From NCBI GenBank assembly GCA_964478325.1, contig CAYZIA010000048.1:1-12317 (forward strand): DNA of 12,317 nt. The letters are read 5' to 3'. Each line of letters opens with the position of its first letter. The stretch's first letter is position 1. Below the pieces are notes generated by a model. That model did not search any database. It saw only the letters and a list, made by a program, of their open reading frames with translations, and was not told the origin of the DNA. The position numbers were made by a program, and so were the translations under genes. Of the stretch, positions 6,103-12,317 are shown piece by piece. This stretch comes from DUAL01 sp964478325. GTDB lineage: Bacteria; Bacteroidota; Bacteroidia; Flavobacteriales; BACL11.

Positions 6103-7126
6103 CATTATAAACAACTTCTAACAAAGTTTGTCCTACTGCATTTAAAGTTTCTTTATTAATATTATCCATGTTATCATTATGCGTATGCCAATGCTTATTA
6201 AAGCGGTTCTTAGTCAAGGGGTTATATTCAATAATATCTATTGTTGGAATATTAGTATGATAATTTACATACACATGGTCATCCATTATCTCAGGGCTTT
6301 TTTGATAGATAAAATTTTTTCCAAAACCTAATTGATGTCCTTTTCCCCAAACTTTTTGTAAGATGTTATCAGCATAATGAGAAGAGTTTCCTTCTAAATA
6401 AAAGGTAGCATTTTTTCCACCTACCATATCTAGTAGAATTCCATAACGAGCAAAGTAATTTTGCTTGTGTGGGTTTTGACTCCAATATTGTGATCCTAAA
6501 CACCAAGAATCTTTTTTGATTGGGAATTTAGAATTTTCCGGCTGGCCATAATCTTCTGCATCAAAAAGGATAATATCCACCCCAAGATTTGGTTGTTTCT
6601 TACTGAACTGACGCGCAACTTCTAAAAGTACACCTACGCCACTTCCTCCATCATTGGCACCAAGAATTGGCATATTTTGATTTTGGGTATCTTGATCTGC
6701 AATGTGCCTACTATCCCAATGAGCAAAAAGGGCAATTCTGTTATTTTTTTCAGGAGAAAAACTTGCAATAATATTTTTTAGCGTATGATTTTTCCCATCA
6801 TAAGTTGTAATAGGCGCTTCTTGTAAAAGTACGTTTGGGGTATAAGTTTTGAATTTATTTTCTAACCATATAGCACAATTCTCCCAGCCTTTACTAGAGA
6901 TAACTCTCGGTCCAAAACTTACTTGTTTTTCTACAAAATAGTAAGCAGAATCCGAATTAAAAGTAGGGACTTCAGGTTTTGCTTTTGGGTTTTTTTGGCT
7001 TGTTTTTTGTTGAGACTCTGTAGAGCAAGAAGAAATAAAAAAAATCAAGACTACTCCTAATACACGCCAAACCCTTCTTTTTATAGGAGAGTTATTATTT
7101 AATATCTGATGTCTAATATCTAACAT
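6098..7126 (-). CDS. M28-family lipoprotein, probable glutaminyl cyclase
   Basis: This 342-residue precursor has a basic N-region (KRRVWR, 16-21), a hydrophobic stretch (22-33) and lipobox cysteine Cys34 (ISSC), then an M28 zinc-hydrolase domain from about residue 55 to the end. Metal and catalytic landmarks are FAHWDSR (134-140), GANDGGSGVGVLLEVAR (156-172, with Asp159), DAED (189-192, with Glu191/Asp192), DMVGG (233-237), DDH (282-284) and HWHTHND (312-318, with His314). The WHT near the end and the LLEVAR spacing resemble animal-type glutaminyl cyclase more than aminopeptidases. Bacteroidota lipoproteins of this type cyclise N-terminal Gln of exported proteins to pyroglutamate. An aminopeptidase role is the alternative. 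The start is ATG 7126-7124, directly after the cysS TAG. The first nine codons are made of a heptamer repeat, and no other usable start lies before the signal peptide. Confidence 0.85.
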   Translation of the reverse strand: MLDIRHQILNNNSPIKRRVWRVLGVVLIFFISSCSTESQQKTSQKNPKAKPEVPTFNSDSAYYFVEKQVSFGPRVISSKGWENCAIWLENKFKTYTPNVLLQEAPITTYDGKNHTLKNIIASFSPEKNNRIALFAHWDSRHIADQDTQNQNMPILGANDGGSGVGVLLEVARQFSKKQPNLGVDIILFDAEDYGQPENSKFPIKKDSWCLGSQYWSQNPHKQNYFARYGILLDMVGGKNATFYLEGNSSHYADNILQKVWGKGHQLGFGKNFIYQKSPEIMDDHVYVNYHTNIPTIDIIEYNPLTKNRFNKHWHTHNDNMDNINKETLNAVGQTLLEVVYNE

Positions 7127-7128
7127 CT
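7101..7128 (-). repeat. Four-unit heptamer tandem repeat (AGAYRTY)
   Basis: Read on the minus strand, four adjacent 7-bp units are AGATGTT, AGATATT, AGACATC and AGATATT, fitting AGAYRTY. They begin within the cysS stop codon and make up the first codons (MLDIRHQIL) of the M28 gene. Similar AGATATT-type repeats are, from general experience, common between genes in Flavobacteriia. The repeat may have created or moved the start of the downstream gene. Confidence 0.6.
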
Positions 7129-8593
7129 ATTTTAGTTCCCAACTACTCCCTTCATGACTATCTTTTATCTGTATTCCCGCTTTACCTAATTCATCACGAA
7201 TTAAATCGGCAGAATCAAAATCTTTATTTGCTTTAGCATTTGCTCGGAGTTTGAGAACCAATTCCATTACTTCATTAGTGAGATCATTTTCGCTACTTCC
7301 TTTTGCAGAAACAAAACCTAAGATATCTGTAACAAACGTAGTAAAGATATTTTTTAACTTTTCTAGATCAGAAGAAGTAACGCTTTCTTTTCTGTCTTTT
7401 ATGGAGTTGATGATTCTTACACCATCAAATAAATGAGCGATTAAAATTGGTGTATTAAAATCATCATTCATTGCAGCATAGCAATTCTTCTCTAATTCAT
7501 TAACATCATAAGTTGACTTTTTAGAAGGGGTTAACTTTTGCAATGTTTCCACTGCATTCATCATTTTATTAAATCCTTTATTGGCTGCTTGCAATGCGTC
7601 ATTTGAGAAATCAATTGTGCTTCTATAATGAGCTTGCAAAATAAAAAAACGAATAGTCATAGGCGAGTATGCTCTTTCCAATTTTGTATGATTTCCTGTA
7701 AAGAATTCTTCCAAATTAATAAAATTTCCAAGGGATTTCCCCATTTTTTTCCCATCAACAGTTATCATATTATTGTGCATCCAATAGTTCACAGGACTAC
7801 AATCATTACAAGCATTTGATTGTGCTATTTCTGCTTCATGATGCGGGAAAATCAAATCCATTCCACCACCATGAATATCAAAATTCTTGCCTAAGTACTT
7901 TTCTCCCATAGCTGAGCACTCCATATGCCAACCTGGAAATCCTTCTCCCCAAGGAGATGGCCACTTCATAATATGTTCAGCAGATGCTTTTTTCCAAATT
8001 GCAAAATCAACAGGACTTTTTTTCTCCGATTGTCCATCTAAATTACGCGTCCCCTCCAAAGTATCTTCCAAATTTCTACCAGATAAAGTCCCGTAAGGAT
8101 ATTTTTCATTGTATTTGTTTACATCCAAATAAACAGAACCATTAACTTCATAAGCAAATCCAGTTTCTAATACCCTCTTAACCATTTCAATTTGCTCAAT
8201 AATATGGCCTGTGGCTCTTGGCTCAATAGATGGCGGTAGGCAGTTTAGTTTTTTCATTGCACTATGGTAACTGATGGTAAAAAACTGTACGATTTCCATT
8301 GGTTCCAGTTGCTCTAATCTAGCTCTTTTTGCAATTTTATCTTCGCCTTCATCGGAATCATCTTCCAGATGCCCTGCATCAGTAATATTTCTGACATATC
8401 TTACTTTATAATCAGCATGTTTCAAATATCTGAAAACTACATCAAATGTAATTCCAGGTCTTGCATGTCCCAAATGCGGATCGCCATAAACAGTAGGGCC
8501 ACAAACATACATTCCCACATGATTTTCAACAATCGGCTTAAAGATTTCTTTTTTTCTTGTAAGGGTATTATATATTTGTATTTTTTTACTCAT
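7127..8593 (-). CDS. cysS: Cysteinyl-tRNA synthetase
   Basis: This 488-residue class I synthetase charges tRNA(Cys) with cysteine in the cytosol. The signature CGPTVYGDPHLGHARPG (31-47) holds the HIGH-type motif HLGH (40-43) and the first zinc ligand Cys31. The other likely ligands are Cys226 (GWHMECSAMG) and His251/Glu255 (FPHHEAEIAQS). The KMSKS loop reads KMGKS (283-287), with the second Ser replaced by Gly. A DALR-type helical domain and the short C-terminal tRNA-binding tail follow, so the protein is complete. Its ATG overlaps the tdh stop by one base (TAATG, 8595-8591 on the minus strand). Its TAG stop abuts the ATG of the M28 lipoprotein gene. It is therefore the middle gene of a three-gene operon. 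Confidence 0.96.
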   Translation of the reverse strand: MSKKIQIYNTLTRKKEIFKPIVENHVGMYVCGPTVYGDPHLGHARPGITFDVVFRYLKHADYKVRYVRNITDAGHLEDDSDEGEDKIAKRARLEQLEPMEIVQFFTISYHSAMKKLNCLPPSIEPRATGHIIEQIEMVKRVLETGFAYEVNGSVYLDVNKYNEKYPYGTLSGRNLEDTLEGTRNLDGQSEKKSPVDFAIWKKASAEHIMKWPSPWGEGFPGWHMECSAMGEKYLGKNFDIHGGGMDLIFPHHEAEIAQSNACNDCSPVNYWMHNNMITVDGKKMGKSLGNFINLEEFFTGNHTKLERAYSPMTIRFFILQAHYRSTIDFSNDALQAANKGFNKMMNAVETLQKLTPSKKSTYDVNELEKNCYAAMNDDFNTPILIAHLFDGVRIINSIKDRKESVTSSDLEKLKNIFTTFVTDILGFVSAKGSSENDLTNEVMELVLKLRANAKANKDFDSADLIRDELGKAGIQIKDSHEGSSWELK

Positions 8594-9591
8594 TATGCAG
8601 TAATTATATATTTTTCTTTCAGATTTTTTATCATATCTGAAGTCATTTCTTCTAGGTTATATTCTAATCTCCATCCCCAATCATATTGCGCATTTTTATC
8701 ATCAATTGATGAAGGCCAAGAGTTTGCAATTTCTTGTCGGAAATCTGGCTTATACGACATTTCAAAATTAGGAATATGTTTTGAAATCTCAGCACCAATT
8801 TGTTTTGGCGTAAAACTTATCCCTGCTAAATTGTAGGATGAACGGATTTTTATATTTTCTTGTGATGTTTCCATTAATTCAATAGTTGCTCTAATTGCAT
8901 CCGGCATATACATCATAGGAAGGGCAGTGTCTTTATTTAAAAAACTTTCGTATTTTTTGTGGAGAATTGCTTCATGAAAAATTTTAACTGCATAATCAGT
9001 TGTTCCTCCTCCTGGATTTGTACGCCATCCAATTAATCCAGGATACCGAATACTCCTAACATCTATATTGTATTTTTTATTATAATATTCACACCATCTT
9101 TCACCTGCTAACTTACTGATTCCATATACTGTGTTTGGTTCCATTATAGTGTATTGAGGAGTCAGAATTTTAGGGATAGTAGTATTACCAAAAACAGCTA
9201 TAGAAGATGGCCAAAATAATTTCTTAATCAACTTTTTTTCTGCCAATTGCAGAATATTAGAAAGAGATAATGTATTTAATTTCCATGCTAATTCTACATT
9301 TTCCTCTGATTTAGCAGATAACATTGCAGCTAATAAATATATCTGGGTGATTTTATGTTTTTTAATAACATCATATATTTTATTTTTTTCCAATGCATTC
9401 AATTCTATGTAAGGGCCTTTACTTGTTATATTTTCAGAATGAATAACTGTAGAATGATCTCTCACGTCAGGATTAACAGAATGAATATCTGATGCAATTA
9501 CATTTGTTTCGCCATATATTTTTCGTAATGCAGTTACTAATTCTGACCCTACTTGTCCAGATGCTCCGATAACTAATATACGCTCATTCAT
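8593..9591 (-). CDS. tdh: L-threonine 3-dehydrogenase, SDR (epimerase-like) type
   Basis: This 332-residue extended SDR has GASGQVG (9-15) for NAD binding, an ASD motif (33-35), LLAAMLSA (86-93), WPSSIAVFG (127-135) and the catalytic Tyr156-x3-Lys160 (VYGISKLAGERWCEYY). The segments SIRYPGLIGW, GGGTTDY and PMMYMPDA are those of the SDR-type threonine dehydrogenases known from Flavobacterium and Cupriavidus. It oxidises L-threonine to 2-amino-3-ketobutyrate, which a partner ligase (kbl, not in this window) cleaves with CoA to glycine and acetyl-CoA. Compared with the homologue I recall, about a dozen extra residues lie around 40-60 (RDHSTVIHSENITSKG). The start is ATG 9591-9589, preceded by a good promoter. 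A generic NAD-dependent epimerase is the alternative reading. Confidence 0.9.
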   Translation of the reverse strand: MNERILVIGASGQVGSELVTALRKIYGETNVIASDIHSVNPDVRDHSTVIHSENITSKGPYIELNALEKNKIYDVIKKHKITQIYLLAAMLSAKSEENVELAWKLNTLSLSNILQLAEKKLIKKLFWPSSIAVFGNTTIPKILTPQYTIMEPNTVYGISKLAGERWCEYYNKKYNIDVRSIRYPGLIGWRTNPGGGTTDYAVKIFHEAILHKKYESFLNKDTALPMMYMPDAIRATIELMETSQENIKIRSSYNLAGISFTPKQIGAEISKHIPNFEMSYKPDFRQEIANSWPSSIDDKNAQYDWGWRLEYNLEEMTSDMIKNLKEKYIITA

Positions 9592-9609
9592 TTATAGAAT
9601 TATTTTGTA

Positions 9610-9641
9610 CAAATATAATATAAACACTATACTATCAGCAA
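9610..9641 (-). promoter_or_regulatory. Bacteroidota-type promoter for tdh-cysS-M28 operon
   Basis: On the minus strand, TTG (9641-9639), a 21-bp spacer and TATATTTG (9617-9610) match the -33/-7 pattern of this phylum. Transcription would begin near 9603, giving a leader of about 12 nt before the tdh ATG at 9591. With the gene overlaps downstream, this promoter probably serves all three genes. Confidence 0.62.
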
Positions 9642-9672
9642 TAATTTTCTTATCAATAAAATGATAGTTTTG

Positions 9673-9680
9673 TATCTTTG
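9673..9680 (+). promoter_or_regulatory. Promoter -7 box for trhO-queD
   Basis: TATCTTTG is a full TAnnTTTG match. Transcription would start near 9687. The -33 region has only a T-run (9645-9648), not TTG. The box lies 32 bp from the end of the oppositely oriented tdh promoter. Confidence 0.5.
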
Positions 9681-9713
9681 CAAATAATTTAAAAATAACA
9701 GATGGATCCAAAT

Positions 9714-9719
9714 GGAGGT
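9714..9719 (+). promoter_or_regulatory. Shine-Dalgarno site that decides the trhO start
   Basis: GGAGGT lies 9 nt before the ATG at 9729. It is a near-perfect ribosome binding site in a window where such sites are rare. It favours the ATG at 9729 over the in-frame ATG at 9702, which would place this site inside the coding sequence. Confidence 0.55.
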
Positions 9720-9728
9720 AAAAAAAGA

Positions 9729-10766
9729 ATGTTTAATAAACTTAATAAGCAACAAGCAATAGCAAAGCTTGAAAGAGAATCTTTTAAAAGAAAAACCATT
9801 TCCTTTTACAGATATGTGATTTTAGAAAATCCTTTAGATTTAAGAGATAAATTATATTCTCAGTGGGAAGGATTAGATGTTTTAGGAAGAATTTATTTAG
9901 CACATGAGGGCATTAATGCGCAACTAAGTGTACCTGAAGATAATTGGGAAAAATTTGTTAGTAATGTAAATTCTTATTCTCAATTTAAAGAAATGCCATT
10001 TAAAATTGCAGTGGAAGATGATGGGAAATCTTTTTTCAAATTAACGATAAAAATTCGCTATCAAATTGTGGCTGATGGATTAAAGTTGAACGAATATGAC
10101 ATAAGTAATGTTGGTATGCATTTAGATGCTAAACAATGGAATAAGGCATTAGAAAATGGAGCAACAGTAGTCGATATGCGCAATCATTATGAAAGTGAAA
10201 TAGGAAGATTTGAAGGCGCTATTTGTCCTAAAGCTGAGACTTTTAAAGAAGAATTACCAGAGGTAAAAGAATTATTAATAGGCAAAGAGAATGAGCAAAT
10301 TTTGCTATATTGTACAGGAGGAATTAGGTGCGAGAAAACTTCTGCCTACTTAAAGCATCATGGTTTTACTGATGTAAATCAATTACATGGAGGTATTATC
10401 GATTATGCCAGACAACTGAAGCAAGACAATTCTCTAGAAAATAAATTTCAAGGCAAGAATTTTGTTTTTGATGAAAGATTGAGCGAAACAATTTCTGACA
10501 AAATAATAAGCAAATGCCACCAGTGTGGAGAGCTCTCTGACACGCATATCAATTGTAAGAATGCAGATTGTAATTTACTTTTTATACAATGTAAAAAGTG
10601 CAAAAAGGATTATGAAGGATGTTGTTCGCCAAAGTGCATTTCAATTAGAAATTTACCGCAGGAGAAACAGACAGAAATAAGAAAAAGAAATCAAAACAGA
10701 AAACGATTTCACAGCCATAGTAAAATAGATCTGAGTAAAGCATTTAACAAAGAAGATAATGGTTAG
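9729..10766 (+). CDS. trhO: tRNA uridine(34) hydroxylase, rhodanese family
   Basis: This 345-residue protein (354 if begun at the ATG 9702) closely follows E. coli TrhO/YceA. That enzyme makes 5-hydroxyuridine at wobble position 34 of tRNA in an oxygen-dependent reaction. Using the 354-residue numbering, the N-terminal domain contains TISFYRY (32-38), GRIYLAHEGINAQLSVP (62-78) and DDGKSFFKL (106-114). The rhodanese domain has VVDMRNHYESEIGRFEGA (156-173) and the catalytic loop CTGGIRC (204-210, Cys204), then QLHGGIIDYAR. The C-terminal domain carries GKNFVFDER and a cysteine cluster (272, 275, 285, 290, 297, 300, 307, 308, 312), probably a metal site. A basic tail follows (RKRNQNRKRF). The start at 9729 is preferred because of the GGAGGT site and the family N-terminus length. 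It overlaps queD by 8 bp. Confidence 0.93.
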   Translation: MFNKLNKQQAIAKLERESFKRKTISFYRYVILENPLDLRDKLYSQWEGLDVLGRIYLAHEGINAQLSVPEDNWEKFVSNVNSYSQFKEMPFKIAVEDDGKSFFKLTIKIRYQIVADGLKLNEYDISNVGMHLDAKQWNKALENGATVVDMRNHYESEIGRFEGAICPKAETFKEELPEVKELLIGKENEQILLYCTGGIRCEKTSAYLKHHGFTDVNQLHGGIIDYARQLKQDNSLENKFQGKNFVFDERLSETISDKIISKCHQCGELSDTHINCKNADCNLLFIQCKKCKKDYEGCCSPKCISIRNLPQEKQTEIRKRNQNRKRFHSHSKIDLSKAFNKEDNG

Positions 10767-11193
10767 AATCACAAAAGCATTCAAGTTTGAAATGGCACAT
10801 GCTTTGCATGGATATGATGGACTTTGTAAAAATATTCACGGACATTCCTATCGTCTTTGGGTTACCATAAGAGGAGAAATCAAAAATGAAAAAGGGCATA
10901 AAAAAGATGGGATGGTGTTGGATTTTGATTTCATAAAAAAAATTATAAAGGAAGCAATTATAGAAAAATACGATCATTCTTTGGTGTTAAATGCTAATTC
11001 TCCACATGCTGAGATTGATTTATCAGCATTTGAAAAAGTTTTTTATTTACCCTTTCAGCCCACCTCTGAGAATTTAGTTAATGATTTTGCAAAGCTTATA
11101 AAAAGCAATCTACCAGAAAATGTTGAGCTACTTAAAGTTGTGCTTTCCGAAACAGCTACTTCTTTTGCTGAATGGAATTTGGAAGAAAACTAA
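10759..11193 (+). CDS. queD: 6-carboxytetrahydropterin synthase (QueD/PTPS family)
   Basis: This 144-residue protein is of the QueD/6-pyruvoyl-tetrahydropterin synthase family. Zinc ligands are His14, His27 and His29. The catalytic cysteine is Cys23, in the CxxxHGH signature (23-29) that marks QueD. The further active-site residues Asp72-His73 (KYDHS), Glu104 (PTSENLV) and Glu131 (LSETATS) are present. QueD turns dihydroneopterin triphosphate into 6-carboxy-tetrahydropterin, an early step to preQ0 and queuosine, the modified base at tRNA position 34. A pterin role cannot be excluded. The ATG lies inside the end of trhO (8-bp overlap; trhO stop at 10764-10766), so the two are co-transcribed. 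The remaining 128 bp before the next convergent gene hold no clear terminator. Confidence 0.92.
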   Translation: MVRITKAFKFEMAHALHGYDGLCKNIHGHSYRLWVTIRGEIKNEKGHKKDGMVLDFDFIKKIIKEAIIEKYDHSLVLNANSPHAEIDLSAFEKVFYLPFQPTSENLVNDFAKLIKSNLPENVELLKVVLSETATSFAEWNLEEN

Positions 11194-11321
11194 TCTTAAT
11201 TCTCTTCTATAACTTGAAAATAATTTGAATTTAGAAAGACAAACTACATATTCTTTCTGATTGGAAATAATATAATGATTGTAGATTTCTTAACCCCTAT
11301 TTAGCACATGAGTAGATTTTT

Positions 11322-11822
11322 TTATTTTTTTAATGAGATTGGATTTACGGAATCTGTTGTAATATATGCATCAGGATTAATTTCTTTAATAATTTTTAAA
11401 ACAGACTTTAACTTTCTTCTAGGCACAATACACCAAGAAATTTTAACTATCCCATCTCTTCCTTCTCCATTGATTACAGTAACTCCATATCCTTGATCTC
11501 TTAATGCTTCTGCTACACTAGGTGATTTAATCGAAGTAAATACTCTAATTACTACATCTCCAAATCCAAGTATTCTTTCTGCATAGTATCCTAGTATTGT
11601 TCCAGCAGCAAATCCAATTGCATATCCTGCTATTAAAATTGGTTTATCAATATCGTTAACCACTTTTGCTACTACAATTATCCAAATTACCGATTCAATA
11701 AGCCCTATTAGTGCTGCATATATTGGTTTATTTCTACTAATTAACCTAGCTCTCAGAGTTGCTAAACTTTGATCTGCAACTCTTAAAGAAAAAATAATAA
11801 ATGCGGAAATAAACAAATTCAC
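11322..11822 (-). CDS. UPF0316-type membrane protein (DUF5698 + DUF2179)
   Basis: This 166-residue protein has an N-terminal membrane part of about three helices (3-13 continuing into RVADQSLATLRARLISR, then about 35-53 and 61-81). A soluble C-terminal domain of the DUF2179 type follows (about 100-158), with SVAEALRDQGYGVTVINGEGRDGIVKI and the VPRRKLKSVLKIIKEINPDAYITTD pattern. This architecture is the UPF0316 family. Its function is not established, and the soluble domain is often thought to bind a small ligand. The frame opens at a GTG (11822-11820), 3 bp after the aspS stop. A TTG two codons in (11816) is perhaps better, because GAGGTGA (11824-11818) just upstream could serve as a Shine-Dalgarno site and the GTG would lie within it. 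It is probably co-transcribed with aspS. Confidence 0.87.
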   Translation of the reverse strand: MNLFISAFIIFSLRVADQSLATLRARLISRNKPIYAALIGLIESVIWIIVVAKVVNDIDKPILIAGYAIGFAAGTILGYYAERILGFGDVVIRVFTSIKSPSVAEALRDQGYGVTVINGEGRDGIVKISWCIVPRRKLKSVLKIIKEINPDAYITTDSVNPISLKK

Positions 11823-11825
11823 CTC

Positions 11826-12317
11826 TTATTTTAGTCTAAGATTTAATTCATCTAATTGTGTAGTATCAATGTTGGATGGAGAATCAATCATTATATCACG
11901 ACCAGCATTATTTTTTGGGAAAGCAATAAAATCACGAATACTTTCTTGTCCTCCCATAATTGCACAAAGTCTGTCAAAACCAAAGGCAATACCACCATGA
12001 GGTGGTGCTCCATATTCAAAGGCATCCATTAAAAATCCAAATTGCTCTTTCGCTTTTTTATCAGAAAACCCTAAATGTTTAAACATTAATTTTTGTAAAT
12101 TTCTATCATGAATCCTAATACTTCCCCCTCCTATCTCATTTCCATTTAATACTAAATCATATGCATTAGCTCGAACTGTTGCTGGATCAGAATCTAACTT
12201 CTCAATATCTTCAGGTTTTGGAGACGTAAAAGGATGATGCATAGCATGATATCTTTTAGTCTGTTGATCCCATTCTAATAAAGGGAAATCTAATACCCAA
12301 AGAGGCGCTAATATTTC
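11826..12317 (-). CDS. aspS: Aspartyl-tRNA synthetase, C-terminal part (5' end outside window)
   Basis: The frame is open from the right edge (12317) and encodes the last 163 residues of a class II synthetase that charges tRNA(Asp). Recognisable parts are LWVLDFPLLEWD (6-17 of the fragment), MHHPFTSPKPED (26-37), ANAYDLVLNGNEIGGGSIRIHD (50-71), and class II motif 3 HGGIAFGFDRL (107-117, with the ATP-binding Arg116). RDFIAFPKN and the usual C-terminal end LDELNLRL follow. The ATG at 12242 is an internal Met of MHHPF, not the start. The catalytic core's first two motifs and the anticodon-binding domain lie outside the window. Three bases separate its stop from the UPF0316 gene downstream. Confidence 0.96.
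   Translation of the reverse strand, partial: EILAPLWVLDFPLLEWDQQTKRYHAMHHPFTSPKPEDIEKLDSDPATVRANAYDLVLNGNEIGGGSIRIHDRNLQKLMFKHLGFSDKKAKEQFGFLMDAFEYGAPPHGGIAFGFDRLCAIMGGQESIRDFIAFPKNNAGRDIMIDSPSNIDTTQLDELNLRLK

Noticed and set aside
8369..8836. Plus-strand open frame of 155 codons
   Set aside because: It is antisense to the tdh/cysS junction and has no start signals or family resemblance. It is a shadow of two well-supported genes.
11194..11321. Possible terminator in the convergent gap after queD
   Set aside because: Only a 6-bp repeat (AGAAAG/CTTTCT) with a 14-nt loop and no T-run was found, which is too weak to call.

Overview
The window is AT-rich DNA from a member of the Bacteroidota, most likely Flavobacteriia or a close relative. 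Four things point there. The gene set and order fit: yicC-gmk-nadD, SDR-type threonine dehydrogenase, and a lipoprotein glutaminyl cyclase of family M28. Several intergenic regions carry the phylum-specific promoter -7 box TAnnTTTG. Shine-Dalgarno sites are scarce. A flavobacterial-looking heptamer repeat is present. No rRNA, tRNA, CRISPR array, insertion sequence or phage module was seen. Most of the window is housekeeping genes packed into short operons.

Layout. (1) 1-515, minus strand: two small paralogous two-helix membrane proteins of unknown function. The left one is cut by the window edge. A perfect 19-bp inverted repeat separates them, and the left gene has its own well-formed promoter. 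(2) 516-813: non-coding, with a promoter-like box and a possible branched RNA fold. (3) 814-2661, minus: a cystathionine gamma-synthase/lyase gene followed directly by a short-chain dehydrogenase gene. (4) 2662-2743: compact divergent promoter region. (5) 2744-6062, plus: an EamA-type transporter, then the tight series yicC, gmk, nadD and a small lipoprotein of unknown function. (6) 6098-9591, minus: the operon tdh, cysS, then an M28 glutaminyl-cyclase-like lipoprotein, with overlapping or abutting gene ends. (7) 9592-9728: a second divergent promoter region. (8) 9729-11193, plus: trhO and queD overlapping by 8 bp. (9) 11322-12317, minus: the 3' part of aspS followed by a UPF0316-type membrane protein.

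Functional links. gmk and nadD feed nucleotide and NAD pools. tdh, the cystathionine enzyme and cysS concern threonine and sulfur amino acids. trhO and queD both concern modification of the tRNA wobble base 34. cysS and aspS supply aminoacyl-tRNA. The M28 lipoprotein probably cyclises N-terminal glutamine on exported proteins, a common maturation step in this phylum.

No obvious new multi-gene defence or biosynthetic system is present. The least explained parts are the two small membrane proteins, the lipoprotein after nadD, and the structured intergenic segment at 704-781.
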